A stretch of 64,000 nucleotides of DNA from Zhuqueibacter pondensis (GCA_034505955.1 JAPDQK010000020.1:21204-85203); one strand, 5' to 3'; shown: positions 35,122 to 45,174, numbered from the stretch's first letter. The notes: generated by a model from the sequence alone, not told the origin. A program made the numbers and translations.

Positions 35122-35351
35122 ATTTGTCCCTCCTCATTGATCCTCCCGCATTCCTTCAACTCTGCCGGTACTAAAATAACATCATTGACTCTGCAAAGCA
35201 CGTCAAGGAAGAGGTGACAGAACTTATGATGCGTTTTTGCATCATTTTAGGATTTCAGATTCCCCGTGCCCTACGGGCGTAGCCATGCGGCGGTTCAGGT
35301 ACGAACGCTCGTAGCATGTGGGGATGAGGTAACGACAAGAGCCCAAATCGG

Positions 35352-38237
35352 ATGTCTACGGTGGAAATCCGTCCAGATGTTCAGGAAAGGGTTGGGACTC
35401 TCTCCCATGGCTTAAATGGGAAAATGTGCCTTGAAGATTCACGTGGTCGAGTAAACTATACTCCAAGACAGCGTGACGCAATCTCAACCACAGATCAAAA
35501 CCTCCAGATCATTGCCTGCGCTGGTTCTGGCAAAACCCAGATCATTTCTGCTCGCATCGTCGAGATTCTCAAAAGAAAAAAAGCAGAGGGGATCAAGCCT
35601 GCAAACATCGTTGCCTTCACGTTTACTGAAAAAGCCGCCGGCGAATTGAAAGACCGCATTCATCGCCTCTGCAGGGAAGAGCTGGGATCCGATCTCGGAC
35701 TGGCAGAAATGTTTGTCGGCACGATTCACGGCTATTGCCTTCATCTCCTGCAATCTCCCCCGCTTTACAAATTTCTGAAATATTCGGTTTTGAACGAGGT
35801 GCAGCAGCGCTTGCTGATTGACAAATACAGCAAACAAAGCGGGCTGACGGAAACGCCTTTACTGAAGGGTGGAACACTCGAGCGCTGGAAAGATTCCAAG
35901 CTCTATCAACAACTCATCGGCATCATTGGCGAAGGCAGCGTTGATTTGCGGAGGGTGCCGGCAGGTGTCAAAGCGGCCGTGCAAAAATACCGTAAGCTTC
36001 TCGAAGAACAACGTTATTTGGATTACACGACCATCATTGCAGAGGCCCTTGCCGAGCTGAGAAGTAACCGCACCTTGCGCGACAAGCTCGCCGCCGAGCT
36101 GAAGTATCTCGTGGTCGACGAATATCAAGATGTCAACCCCCTGCAAGAGATGTTGATCCGCGAGTTGCATGCGCTCGGCGCGAATCTCTGCGTTGTCGGC
36201 GACGATGACCAAACCATCTATGCCTGGCGCGGCAGCGAAGTCGGCAATATTGTCCATTTTGCGAAGCGATATCCCGATGTCAGGCAGATCGCGCTCAACG
36301 AAAATTTTCGCAGCAGCACGGGGATCATCCACGCGGCGCGCCAGATCATCGAGAAAAATCCCGAACGGCTTCCCAAGCAAATGGCGAGCACCGAGGCCCA
36401 ATCTTATGAGCGCGGCAATCTCCTGGCGCTGAGCTTCAAAAATCCAGCGCACGAGGCTGCTTGGATCGCCCAAAAGATCAAATCTCTTCACGGCATTACC
36501 TATAAGGACAAACCCGAGGCTGAACCTCGCGGCCTTGCCTTTTCCGATTTTGCCATTTTGTTGCGCAGCGTGCGCAAGGATGCCAAGCCTATTATAGAAG
36601 CCCTCGCTGCGGCTGGCATTCCCTATCTCGTCGGTGGTGTCAATGAGCTTTTCGATACGCCCGAGATCAAGGCCATGCAAGCGGTCTTTTTCTTTTTGGC
36701 TGATTTTTCTCCGCCGGAGCAGTCCATCATCGATGCTGAAGAACTTGCCAGGCTCATCTCGCAAGCCAAGCTCGGGTTGGAATCCCACCAAATTTCTGCG
36801 GGCATCAGATTCTTGCAGGAAAAGAAGGCGAAAATCGGCAGGCAAATGCAGGCGGAGTTGTATCTCCAGCGCGTCTATTTGGATTTTCTCGAACAGATCG
36901 GTCTGCGCGAAGAAAACATCGGCGGCGCTCTCAACGGCACGAGTCGGGGTGAAATGGTTTACTACAATCTCGGAAAATTCAGTCAGGTCATTTCCGACTT
37001 CGAGCAAATCCATTTCAAAACCTCGCCAGCGGAGCTGTATCCGGCCTTTGCCAAATTTCTGTACCACAATGCTCCGGACTATTATCCCGAAGGCTGGGAA
37101 GAAGCAGGATATGCCAAACCGGATGCGGTGCAAATTATGACCGTCCACAAGGCCAAGGGCATGCAATGGCCGGTGGTGTTTGTGCCTTGTCTGAGAAAGA
37201 ACCGTTTTCCCTCGAAGAGGCACGGCGGGCGCACGGTGTGGCATGTTCTTCCGGAAGAAAGCGTCAAGAATGCCGAGCGTTACAAAGGAACGGAAGAAGA
37301 TGAACGCCGGCTGTTTTATGTTGCGCTCACCCGCGCCGAGAAATATTTGTTCTGCTCCTGGTCGCCGATCCCCGGGAACAGCCAGCAACAAAGGGTCTCG
37401 CCTTTCTTTCAGGAATTGACCAGCAGCCAATATGTCTTGACCGCTGAGCCGCAACTGCCGCCTCCAGCACGAATCCCTGCCAAACCGCGCCAAAGCCAGG
37501 TGGCGCTCACGCTCACGTTCAGCGAGCTGAAGTATTATTTCGAATGCCCTTATTTGTTCAAGCTGCGTTTCTTGTACGGCTTCAATGCGCCCATCGACCA
37601 GGCGCTGGGTTATGGCAAATCCCTTCATAATGCCTTGGTTGAAATTCATGCCGAATCGCTCAAAGGCAGGATTCCCGACCTCGACGATATTCCGAAACTC
37701 GTTGATGCGCATCTTCATCTGCCTTTCGCTTTTCCCGCGATGAAGGAGGATTTATGGCAGGCGGCCCGCTTCGCCCTGTCGCGTTACCTGCGCGAACAGC
37801 GTGACACGTTGAACAAACTCGAGCATATCGAAAAGGTCATCGAGCTGAAGCTGGCCGACGGCATCGTTGTCAACGGCCGCATCGATCTGATCAGACGAAC
37901 CGACACCAATGAAATGGTGATCGTCGATTTCAAGTCGAATAGACGTGCTCAAACCGAGGAAGTCACTCAAAAGCAGCTTCATGTTTATGCCGTCGGCTAC
38001 CAACAGCTTACCGGAAAACTGGCGGATTTGATCGAAGTGCACAATCTCGACGAGGGCGGGGCAAAACGTGAGGTGGTGGATGAAAGACTCATCGTCACCA
38101 CGCTGAACACGGTTATCGAAGCCGGTCAAAAGCTGCGGCAGAATCATCTTCCGCGTCTCGAAAGCTTTTGTGACAAATGCGCGGGGTGTGACTTGCTGGG
38201 AATATGCCGCGAGAGAAATGGGGAGTGGATAATCTGA
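35352..38237 (+). CDS. UvrD/PcrA-type helicase fused to RecB-family nuclease with FeS cluster
   Basis: 961 aa. SF1 helicase motifs: Q-motif YTPRQRDAI, Walker A AGSGKT (57-62), VVDEYQDVN (about 254), VVGDDDQTIYAWRG (about 283), LNENFRSS, VQIMTVHKAKGMQWPVVFV and LFYVALTRAEKYLF. The C-terminal PDDEXK_1 domain has GRIDLIRR...VIVDFKSN and then the AddB/Cas4-like cysteines: one in FECPYLFK and a final C-x2-C-x5-C (CAGCDLLGIC), indicating a [4Fe-4S] staple. Such one-chain helicase-nucleases act in DNA repair and anti-phage defence. It stands alone between the DUF5678/retropepsin pair and a type III R-M locus. Start ATG 35352. Confidence 0.93.
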   Translation: MSTVEIRPDVQERVGTLSHGLNGKMCLEDSRGRVNYTPRQRDAISTTDQNLQIIACAGSGKTQIISARIVEILKRKKAEGIKPANIVAFTFTEKAAGELKDRIHRLCREELGSDLGLAEMFVGTIHGYCLHLLQSPPLYKFLKYSVLNEVQQRLLIDKYSKQSGLTETPLLKGGTLERWKDSKLYQQLIGIIGEGSVDLRRVPAGVKAAVQKYRKLLEEQRYLDYTTIIAEALAELRSNRTLRDKLAAELKYLVVDEYQDVNPLQEMLIRELHALGANLCVVGDDDQTIYAWRGSEVGNIVHFAKRYPDVRQIALNENFRSSTGIIHAARQIIEKNPERLPKQMASTEAQSYERGNLLALSFKNPAHEAAWIAQKIKSLHGITYKDKPEAEPRGLAFSDFAILLRSVRKDAKPIIEALAAAGIPYLVGGVNELFDTPEIKAMQAVFFFLADFSPPEQSIIDAEELARLISQAKLGLESHQISAGIRFLQEKKAKIGRQMQAELYLQRVYLDFLEQIGLREENIGGALNGTSRGEMVYYNLGKFSQVISDFEQIHFKTSPAELYPAFAKFLYHNAPDYYPEGWEEAGYAKPDAVQIMTVHKAKGMQWPVVFVPCLRKNRFPSKRHGGRTVWHVLPEESVKNAERYKGTEEDERRLFYVALTRAEKYLFCSWSPIPGNSQQQRVSPFFQELTSSQYVLTAEPQLPPPARIPAKPRQSQVALTLTFSELKYYFECPYLFKLRFLYGFNAPIDQALGYGKSLHNALVEIHAESLKGRIPDLDDIPKLVDAHLHLPFAFPAMKEDLWQAARFALSRYLREQRDTLNKLEHIEKVIELKLADGIVVNGRIDLIRRTDTNEMVIVDFKSNRRAQTEEVTQKQLHVYAVGYQQLTGKLADLIEVHNLDEGGAKREVVDERLIVTTLNTVIEAGQKLRQNHLPRLESFCDKCAGCDLLGICRERNGEWII

Positions 38238-38628
38238 AACCACCGTCCGGACGGTGAATACGGAATATGATGCCGCCCACAAATTCAGGAGCGGAAAGAA
38301 TCTTTTTTCGAATGATTGAAAAATGCGAAGTCCGATCCTGCCGCGGGATAGGGTTGGACTTGTCCCGAAGGGACAGCCTGAAAATAGCCCAGAGATTCAT
38401 CTCTGGGAATGAGAGACACATAAACCCTCGTGAGTCCCGTGAGGGACGAATGAAATTCACATGCCAGCATGAGGTTTCAATCGTCCCTTGCGGGGACTCG
38501 TACAAATCTCATGCTACATTTTCCCACCAATGAATTGGTGGGCTAGTTTCATACGTCCCTTTCGGGACTGGTCAGGATGACACCATTTGGCAGACACCAC
38601 GAACTTGCAACAGAGAAGGAATCGCATC
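38238..38628. other. Gene-free stretch with a cluster of REP-like hairpins
   Basis: 391 bp between the helicase-nuclease and the methylase gene, dominated by the palindromic cluster at 38362-38568. GAGAAGGA near 38614-38621 serves the methylase start at 38629. Confidence 0.7.
38362..38568. repeat. Array of six short palindromes (GTCCC...GGGAC and others)
   Basis: Hairpins at 38362-38374, 38434-38447, 38483-38497 and 38555-38568 all read GTCCC-N3-5-GGGAC; two others are CCCAGAGATTCATCTCTGGG (38388-38407) and a 20-bp CCCACCAAT...TTGGTGGG (38523-38542). Spacing is irregular and the intervening sequences differ. This resembles REP/BIME-type elements mobilised by REP-associated tyrosine transposases; no transposase is nearby. 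Confidence 0.8.
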
Positions 38629-40843
38629 ATGCCCAAAAGAAGCACCAGCTATAAAATTGATGCCAGAAAAATCCACAAGAAGAATGGCAATCATCGCAAA
38701 GTCACCCGTTATACCCACGAACACATCAAAGAACCGCGCACGCCGGAAACGGGGCATACGCCGCTGCTGCCCGCCAATGAGCAGATTGTCACTCTGCCAA
38801 TGGACAACGGCTGGACGGATGCTATCAAAGTGGGGAAGTTGGAAAACGGCAATGGCCATCCGGTGGTGCTCGATATGGACCCGGCAGTGGATCCTGTGCT
38901 CTTTTGGGCGGGCAAGCGCAATAAACGCGACATTCCGGTGCTGCCTCTGCAGCGCAATGAGATTGTTTCCGAGTCGCGCATTGCGCAGATTATTGAACGC
39001 GCGAAAGAAGCGGCTTACGAGAAATCTGGAAAAGCCCGTCAGGGCCATCTCTTTGCTGACTTGGAAAAAGCGCTGCGTGAAAGTGAAAAGGGCAAGCGGG
39101 TGGAGTTTTACACCCACGAAGAAGGCTGGAAGAACAAGCTCATCTGCGGGGACTCACTGCAAGTGATGGAATCACTGCTGCACTATGAAGGCTTGCGTGG
39201 CAAAGTGCAGATGATTTACCTCGACCCGCCGTATGGCATCAAATACAACTCAAATTTTCAGCAGCGAATTGACTCCACGCAAAACGATGAGAAAGACCAA
39301 GCCGATGATGTGCTGACGATCAAGGCGTTTCGTGATACGTGGGCGCTGGGGATTCATTCTTATTTGTCCTATTTGCAGGAGCGCCTTTATCTTTGCCGAG
39401 AGCTAATGACAGAGTCGGGCTCAGTTTTCGTGCAAATCAGCGATGAAAACGTTCATCGTGTACGCAACTTATTGGATGAAGTATTCGGCGCAGCAAATTT
39501 TGTAAGTCTGATAACGTTCCGAAAAACAACAGGCGTTCAAAGTACCTACGTTGCTTCAGTCTCCGATTATTTGATTTGGTATGCCAAGGACAAACAACAG
39601 GGAAAATTCCGAAACCTGTTTCGGGAAAAAACGATTGATGAAAACTACCGTTACGTCGAACTTGTTGATGGGGAAAGAAGAAAGCTCACAGAAGAAGAAT
39701 TTGATGGTAGAAGGGAAATCCCAGCAGACGCTAGAGTATTTAGGTTTGATCACTTGCTTTCCTCGGGGCCAAGCGGCCAGCCACAGGAGTTTATACTTGA
39801 AGGTAAAAAATATATACCACCTGCTGGAAATCATTGGAAAACGTCAGTGGAAGGCCTAAAAGTATTAGCTGCTGCAAGACGCATTGTAGCTCGAGGGAAT
39901 ACGCTGAATTATATTCGCTACCTCCAATCTCGAACCCGAAAAAGTCGAACTCGTCGATCAACCCGAAATTGACAAAACCGCCATCCGCGTCACCGGCCCA
40001 TTCGAAGTGATGACTCTCGGTCGCTATTCGCCCGAAGATTGGAAAGGTTATCTCACTGAAAGCGGCAAGCTCGAAAACTATATCACCGTCATTTGTCGCT
40101 TGTATCGGAAGGATGTTTCTCTGCAAGGTGCGAGTGGTTTGGTGCATGCCATTGCGGAATCAGAGAAAGAAAAAATCGCGCTCTCGGTTGGCCCGCTCAC
40201 CGGTCGGGTGACGGCACGGCAAATCAATGACGCGGTTCAGGATGCGCTCGCTTTGGGCGTTTCCGAAATTCACATTGTTGCCTGCGGCTCCACGTTCCGT
40301 TTGGGATGGGCTTTCGAAGCCAATGTCGGCGAGGTCAAATCACAGCTCGAAGCGCGCGAGAAGGTGAAGGCCGGAGGTCCTGTAAGGATCGAGCTGATCA
40401 TGATCCGGCCTGATACACTGTCCGAGGGACTTAAAGTTACCCAGCCCGACATGCTCTTTTCGCCGTTGGCGTTGCCAGACATCGAGGTGAAAATCAAAAA
40501 CGGCAATGGCAAAGAGAAAGAAGTCATAGTCACACTCAAAGGCGTGGGCGTGTTCGACCGCAAGAAGCGGGAAACGCGGTATTATCCGGCAGACAAGGGG
40601 TATGTCGCCGCGTGGTATTTGGATGAAGATTACGACGGCGATTGCTTTGTCGATTGCCAGATGTTCTTCGATTTCAAGAAGAAGCCCAATCTCAAAGCCG
40701 CCTTAAAAGCGGAAATCGATTCGGATGAATTCGAGCTGCAATTGACCTCGCAGCCTTTTCCCGTTGGGAAATACAAGCGCATCGCGGTCAAGGTGGTGGA
40801 TGTTTATGGGAATGAATCGACGCTCGTGAAAAACTTGCCCTAA
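38629..40843 (+). pseudogene. mod: Type III restriction-modification DNA methyltransferase (Mod), internally deleted and frame-broken
   Basis: The first part (38629-39972, 447 aa) has the N-terminal Mod region and the catalytic motif DPPY at residues 199-202 (IYLDPPYGIKYNSN), then an AT-rich target-recognition stretch, and reaches GNTLNYIRYL before running into unrelated residues and a stop. The C-terminal part is open in another frame from about 39918 (ATSNLEPEKVELVDQPEIDK...GRYSPEDWKGYL) to 40843. Between them the expected DDFP...NIW segment and the SAM-binding DPTCGSGTT motif are absent, so a block of roughly 100-200 codons has been lost. Start ATG 38629 follows AAGGA. Unless this is a misassembly, the enzyme cannot methylate. 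The restriction subunit follows at 41656. Confidence 0.82.
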
Positions 40844-40955
40844 AGGCTGCGCCTGCAAGGGCCCTTTAGTGGCTTGAGGCTTCAAGTGAAATTTTGATAT
40901 GTATGGAATCGGCTTCGTCCGGAGGGGTGTATATTATGCCGGCGGGAAATCAGTT

Positions 40956-41189
40956 TTATCGGCATTCTGTCAAAAGCTTGAAATATTCATCTCTTGTCAT
41001 CCCGGCTGTACGCATGTTGCTTTTGATGATTTCGACGTCAATCTCGTCATATACCGGAATGATGACGGGTCTTTTGGTGCCCTCTCGGGTGTAACAACGA
41101 TGGCTGCCGGATTGTCTTTCAAAAACAAAACCCGCTTTTTTGAAAATGCATTCCAGCACTTTCCAATTGACTGGCGTCAGACGCGGCAT
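40956..41189 (-). CDS. hicA: HicA-family mRNA interferase toxin
   Basis: 77 aa with the HicA double-stranded-RNA-binding-like fold: LTPVNWKVLECIFKKAGFVFERQSGSHRCYT; catalytic His30 in GSH is present, followed by VIIPVYDEIDVEIIKSNMRTAGMTRDEYF. It cleaves mRNA and is neutralised by HicB. The gene starts within the end of the HicB gene (13-nt overlap), antitoxin first. It is antisense to the flanking type III R-M genes, lying between mod and res. Confidence 0.88.
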   Translation of the reverse strand: MPRLTPVNWKVLECIFKKAGFVFERQSGSHRCYTREGTKRPVIIPVYDEIDVEIIKSNMRTAGMTRDEYFKLLTECR

Positions 41190-41497
41190 TCAGTGTAATG
41201 ACTTTTGTCGGTAAGAAATGGAATGGGGATTTCAATATAGTTCGCGCGCATGGGCTTTTTGATTTCTTTCCCGGAGTCAGCCAGCTTGAACCCGCATTCT
41301 TTTAAAACGGCATCGAGCGTGTTGCGCTGAATACAGGAAAAGAAAAACAAAAATAACGCCTCGGCCAGATTTTCCTTGGCTTTTTTCCCCGTTTCACCTT
41401 GAGAATGAATATCAAGAAGCGGACAGGAGGCCAGGAAGTGGTTTCTGCGTTTCGTGATAGTAAACGGCAGCCGTGCAACAATTTCAATTTTTTGCAT
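41177..41497 (-). CDS. hicB: HicB-family antitoxin
   Basis: 106 aa. The N-terminal partial RNase H-like domain reads LPFTITKRRNHFLASCPLLDIHSQGETGKKAKENLAEALFLFF, typical of HicB; the C-terminal region (ADSGKEIKKPMRANYIEIPIPFL) is less conserved and should carry the DNA- or toxin-binding part. It is translated before HicA. Starts face the res gene across about 160 bp of AT-rich sequence, which probably holds divergent promoters. Confidence 0.82.
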   Translation of the reverse strand: MQKIEIVARLPFTITKRRNHFLASCPLLDIHSQGETGKKAKENLAEALFLFFFSCIQRNTLDAVLKECGFKLADSGKEIKKPMRANYIEIPIPFLTDKSHYTECRV

Positions 41498-41655
41498 AGC
41501 TTGTTACCGATTTTAAAAAGGTTGGTTTCAAAGAAAGAAATTCAACGGCCTTTATTTCAAAGATAATGTGATAAAAGTAAAAGTCAAGTTAAAAAATCCT
41601 CTTACTCACTTTCTACATTAGGATCAATTCGTCAAAATTGCGGGAATCTTTAAAC

Positions 41656-44454
41656 ATGGGCTACTTCGTTGATCGCGTCGTCATTTGCGATGCCTATCGC
41701 GAGCCGGACAAACATTACAAACTTCTTTCCGGCGGAAGGTCAGAACTGGTGCAAGGACGGCGGCCTTCGATTCGCTTTTTGATTTCAGCAAAAGAAACCA
41801 GAGGCGGCATTGCCGGAATGACCAGCAGGAATAACGGCTTGTTTGAAGATATGCTGGCCTCCATCGAACAGCAGAATGACTTCGTCAATCAGTTGCGCGA
41901 CGAGGTGCGGGCGTGGCGCCAAAGCGGCTATCCCGGCACCGCCTTCGTCACGCGCCGCCTTTTGGAATGGTGGTTCGAGCGCGACGAGGAGCGCAAGGCC
42001 ATTGGCAAACGGTTCTTCTTCTGCCAGCAGGAGGCGATTGAAACCATCATCTATCTCTACGAAGTCAAAAACCGCTTGCGCATGCCGGAGACCGGCGATT
42101 TCCTTCGCTATGCTTTGAAGCTGGCCACCGGCACCGGCAAAACCGTGGTGATGGCGCTGATCATCGCGTGGTCAACGCTGCACAAGCGCAAAGTGAGCGG
42201 CTCTACTTTGTCGGGGAATTTTCTCGTGCTCGTGCCCAACCTCACCGTGCGCGACCGCGTGTTGGGCGTGCCTCGCGGCGACGGCCTCGATCCTGCTGGC
42301 ACGGAAAATTTGTACGAAGCGTTCGACATGATCCCGCCGGAATATCAAAGCGAATTCCACCCCGACATTCTGGTCAAAAACTGGCAGGCCATTCCTTTGG
42401 AAAGCGAGCGCGAAGATTGGATTCCGAATGAGATGGAAGAAGAAGGCCGTTTCATTCCTGCTTCGGTTATTTGGGCGCTCGAACGTCGCCGCCGGCAAGA
42501 CCCGAACACGCCCATTCGCAAGATGTTGAATGGATGGCGCGACTTGGTGGTCATCAATGACGAAGCCCATCATGTTTACGGCGAGAAGAAAATGCGAAAA
42601 GGCGAAGACCCCGAATACATCAAATGGAGCAAGATCATCGAGAGAATCGCCAAGATTGCCAGGATCGGCTTGATTACCGATCTTTCCGCCACACCGTGGT
42701 ACGGCTCCGGCTCGCCAAAACCCGAGGGCACGCTCTTCGAATGGCTGGTGTCGGATTTTTCGGTCTATGATGCCTTTGAATCGGGATTAGTGAAAGTCGT
42801 GCGCCTGCCTGATCCCGATGAGGAAGGACGAATCTATCTCGATTTGTGGGATCAGGTGAAAGGTGCAAAAACGAAAGAAGAGTACCTTTCGGGTTGCCGT
42901 GGCGCGATTGCCAGCATTTATGCCAGTTGGAAAAAAGATTTTGAAGTCTGGCAGAAAAGTCCGAAATCCGCGCGCGGCCCGAGTCCGGTCATGCTGGTCG
43001 TCACCAGTGACGCCGCCCGTGCCGAATGGGTGTTCGAACATTTGATCAAGGATTTCGATCTGCTGCGCAATCCCGACGATGATGATCCCAAATCGTGGGT
43101 GACCATTCAGGTCAACTCAAAGGTGTTCGATGCGGACAAAGGCAACGAGGCCGTTTTGCGCGAGATGGTCAACACCGTGGGAAAAGAAGGCAAGGCCGGC
43201 GAGCATGTGCGTTGTATTGTCAGCGTCAACATGCTGTCCGAAGGTTGGGACGTGAAAAGCGTCACGCACATTCTCGGCATTCGCGCGTTTGGCTCGCCGT
43301 TGCTCACCGAACAAATTATCGGACGCGGGCTGCGCTTGACAAACTATCAAGTGCTGAATCAACCTCTGGAAGAGAGACCGGAAGGCACGGAAGAAACCGT
43401 TGATGCGTTCGGCATTCCGTTCGTGGGCTTTCCCATCGAAAAACGCAAACGCGCGGGAACGGGGAAGTGGGGACAGGACAAAGTTTGGATCGAGAAAGAC
43501 GACAACAAAAGCCAGTTTCGTATACAGATTCCAAATGTTCGCTCATGGGCGGTCGGCATGTCACAACCGCTTCACCAAGCCGTGCATGCGGATAAGCTGC
43601 CCGAGTTGGTCATCAACCCCAAAGAAACGCCGCCGATGGTGAAGGTTCGTCCGGTTGTTGGCTGCGCCCGTCTGGGCGGCGCGCCGGAGGAAGTTTTGAC
43701 GCTCGAGCAATTTCGCGCCGAGTATCCGTTGCTGCGCTCCAAAATGATCCTTGCGCGCGAGCTTTATGAAATAACGAACGCCGGCGACGCAGCAACAACT
43801 GGTGTTGGCCCGACTTTTGACGAATTGCTTGAATTAGCCGATGGATTTACCGAGAAAAAAGTGCAGGCTATCGGTGACAGCAAACGTGAAGACATTGGTA
43901 TCTATTATTGGTCGAGAAAGGCACTTGATATTCTCGAGACGGCAGTCCGCGAAGCACCGACAGGTACGATTACAGTCCCGATTCTTGGTAAACCGAATTA
44001 CTTGGACACGGAGAATCTGCGTCGTTTTCAATGGGCAGGCATCTGGGCCGAAGGAAAGAAATGCCACACCAACAAAATTCCCTGTCACACCGATCTTGAA
44101 CGGCAATTTGCAGATTTTCTCGATAGCGCGGAGGATGTGATTCGTTACTTCAAAAACGAACGTTTCGGCTTCTCGATCACCTACTACGAGAACAAAGGAC
44201 CGCGACAGTATTATCCGGATTTTATTGTTGTTGTTCGTGAAGGCGGGAATCAAGAAGTTTATTATCTTGCCGAGACCAAAGGCGAAATGCGCCACAGCAC
44301 GAAGCTCAAGAAAGAAGCAGCGGAGCTGTGGTGTGAGAAAATGAGCGGGACTTCATACGGAATGTGGAAATATTTGCTTGTGCCGCAGCCCAAATTTGAG
44401 AAAGCTATGGCAAATGGCGTGAAGAGTTTTCTAGAACTGGCCAATGCAATTTAG
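41656..44454 (+). CDS. res: Type III restriction enzyme, Res subunit
   Basis: 932 aa. N-terminal DAYREPDKHYKLLSGGRSELVQGRRPS is the usual start of this Res group; SF2 helicase motifs include Walker A ATGTGKT (about 158), VINDEAHHVYG (about 300), LSATPWYG and IIGRGLRL; the C-terminal PD-(D/E)xK endonuclease is intact as YYPDFIVVV...YYLAETKGE (about residues 854-880). It acts with a Mod subunit for site recognition, cutting when two inversely oriented unmethylated sites meet. Here the local Mod gene is broken, an unusual combination. ATG 41656 is chosen; the frame is open to a TTG at 41638. Confidence 0.93.
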   Translation: MGYFVDRVVICDAYREPDKHYKLLSGGRSELVQGRRPSIRFLISAKETRGGIAGMTSRNNGLFEDMLASIEQQNDFVNQLRDEVRAWRQSGYPGTAFVTRRLLEWWFERDEERKAIGKRFFFCQQEAIETIIYLYEVKNRLRMPETGDFLRYALKLATGTGKTVVMALIIAWSTLHKRKVSGSTLSGNFLVLVPNLTVRDRVLGVPRGDGLDPAGTENLYEAFDMIPPEYQSEFHPDILVKNWQAIPLESEREDWIPNEMEEEGRFIPASVIWALERRRRQDPNTPIRKMLNGWRDLVVINDEAHHVYGEKKMRKGEDPEYIKWSKIIERIAKIARIGLITDLSATPWYGSGSPKPEGTLFEWLVSDFSVYDAFESGLVKVVRLPDPDEEGRIYLDLWDQVKGAKTKEEYLSGCRGAIASIYASWKKDFEVWQKSPKSARGPSPVMLVVTSDAARAEWVFEHLIKDFDLLRNPDDDDPKSWVTIQVNSKVFDADKGNEAVLREMVNTVGKEGKAGEHVRCIVSVNMLSEGWDVKSVTHILGIRAFGSPLLTEQIIGRGLRLTNYQVLNQPLEERPEGTEETVDAFGIPFVGFPIEKRKRAGTGKWGQDKVWIEKDDNKSQFRIQIPNVRSWAVGMSQPLHQAVHADKLPELVINPKETPPMVKVRPVVGCARLGGAPEEVLTLEQFRAEYPLLRSKMILARELYEITNAGDAATTGVGPTFDELLELADGFTEKKVQAIGDSKREDIGIYYWSRKALDILETAVREAPTGTITVPILGKPNYLDTENLRRFQWAGIWAEGKKCHTNKIPCHTDLERQFADFLDSAEDVIRYFKNERFGFSITYYENKGPRQYYPDFIVVVREGGNQEVYYLAETKGEMRHSTKLKKEAAELWCEKMSGTSYGMWKYLLVPQPKFEKAMANGVKSFLELANAI

Positions 44455-44483
44455 TTTGACAAGCCACACCACAAGCCGGTTGA

Positions 44484-44756
44484 TCCAGGACAGGCCTCAA
44501 GTCGAACAAAGTGCAGTTGGTTGATTCCGAGGCCTGCGGGCACCGGCTCTTCGTCTGCCTTGATCCCCAAATCAAAAAGGACACCATCAAATCCCGCCTC
44601 GCGGGAGAACTTCGCGCCGAGGATATTTTTGTCTGCCTCGACAGCGCGCTGACGGATCAAGTCAGGATGCGATTGCAGGATTATGCAAGCGGGAAATTAT
44701 TTGAGGACTTTTGGCGGAAGGCGATGAAAAGTAGACAATCTAAGACTCGGGGTTGA
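44484..44756 (+). pseudogene. Short remnant resembling the C-terminus of a type III Mod gene
   Basis: The frame (about 44484-44756) reads SNKVQLVDSEACGHRLFVCLDPQIKKDTIKSRLAGELRAEDIFVCLDSALTDQVRMRL and ends KLFEDFWRKAMKSRQSKTRG. The FVCLDSALTD piece recalls the C-terminal end of some type III methylases. There is no start codon with a ribosome-binding site, and the stop overlaps the convergent retropepsin gene. Taken as a degraded piece; the family match is uncertain. Confidence 0.35.
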
Positions 44757-45174
44757 GGTAGATAAAACCGTATTTGCTGCGCAAGGCAACCGCAACGCGA
44801 TCCAAGAAACCGTTATGTCCCAGCAGATTGCGCGGAACAGGATATTCGGTAAAAAGCACTTCAGTTTTGTAGCGGAGATCGGGCGTAATTTCGATACCAA
44901 TTTCATGAGCATAAGCCAGCAATGTGCCTCCCAACGTGGTCAACCTCTGAGCACGCCCTTGTACGACCTCAATCCCCAATTCGTCTGCGAGCACGCGAGA
45001 AAATATCGAAAAAGTCGATCCCGAATCAATTAATGAAAGTGCAGTTCTTGTCGCGCCTTGATAGGAAAACTCTATTTCAATCACAGGCAGAGGTGGCGTC
45101 AAAGCCATTCGACTGCCCGTTTCGAGCAATAAGGGGCGGTAATTGAAGCGATATTCGAATTCCAATCGGTTCAT
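44740..45174 (-). CDS. Retropepsin-like aspartic protease homolog (pair B)
   Basis: 144 aa, same architecture as 34645-35121 although the sequences are distant. The catalytic block is IDSGSTFSIF, with Asp at residue 50 (as in pair A) and Ser in place of the usual Thr, an allowed D-S-G variant; LLGHNGFLDRVAVAL is the second block. No signal peptide. It starts with an ATGA overlap on the stop of the DUF5678-like gene at 45171. The conserved gene order small protein then protease, with overlapping ends in both places, points to a functional unit. Confidence 0.8.
   Translation of the reverse strand: MNRLEFEYRFNYRPLLLETGSRMALTPPLPVIEIEFSYQGATRTALSLIDSGSTFSIFSRVLADELGIEVVQGRAQRLTTLGGTLLAYAHEIGIEITPDLRYKTEVLFTEYPVPRNLLGHNGFLDRVAVALRSKYGFIYLNPES

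Noticed and set aside
35227..35244. Terminator TGATGC-GTTTTT-GCATCA after the retropepsin gene
   Set aside because: The stem is only six pairs and the following sequence is ATTTTAGG rather than a T-run.
38362..38568. CRISPR array
   Set aside because: The GTCCC...GGGAC units are only 13-15 bp, irregularly spaced, with variable loops and unrelated palindromes between; no cas genes are near.
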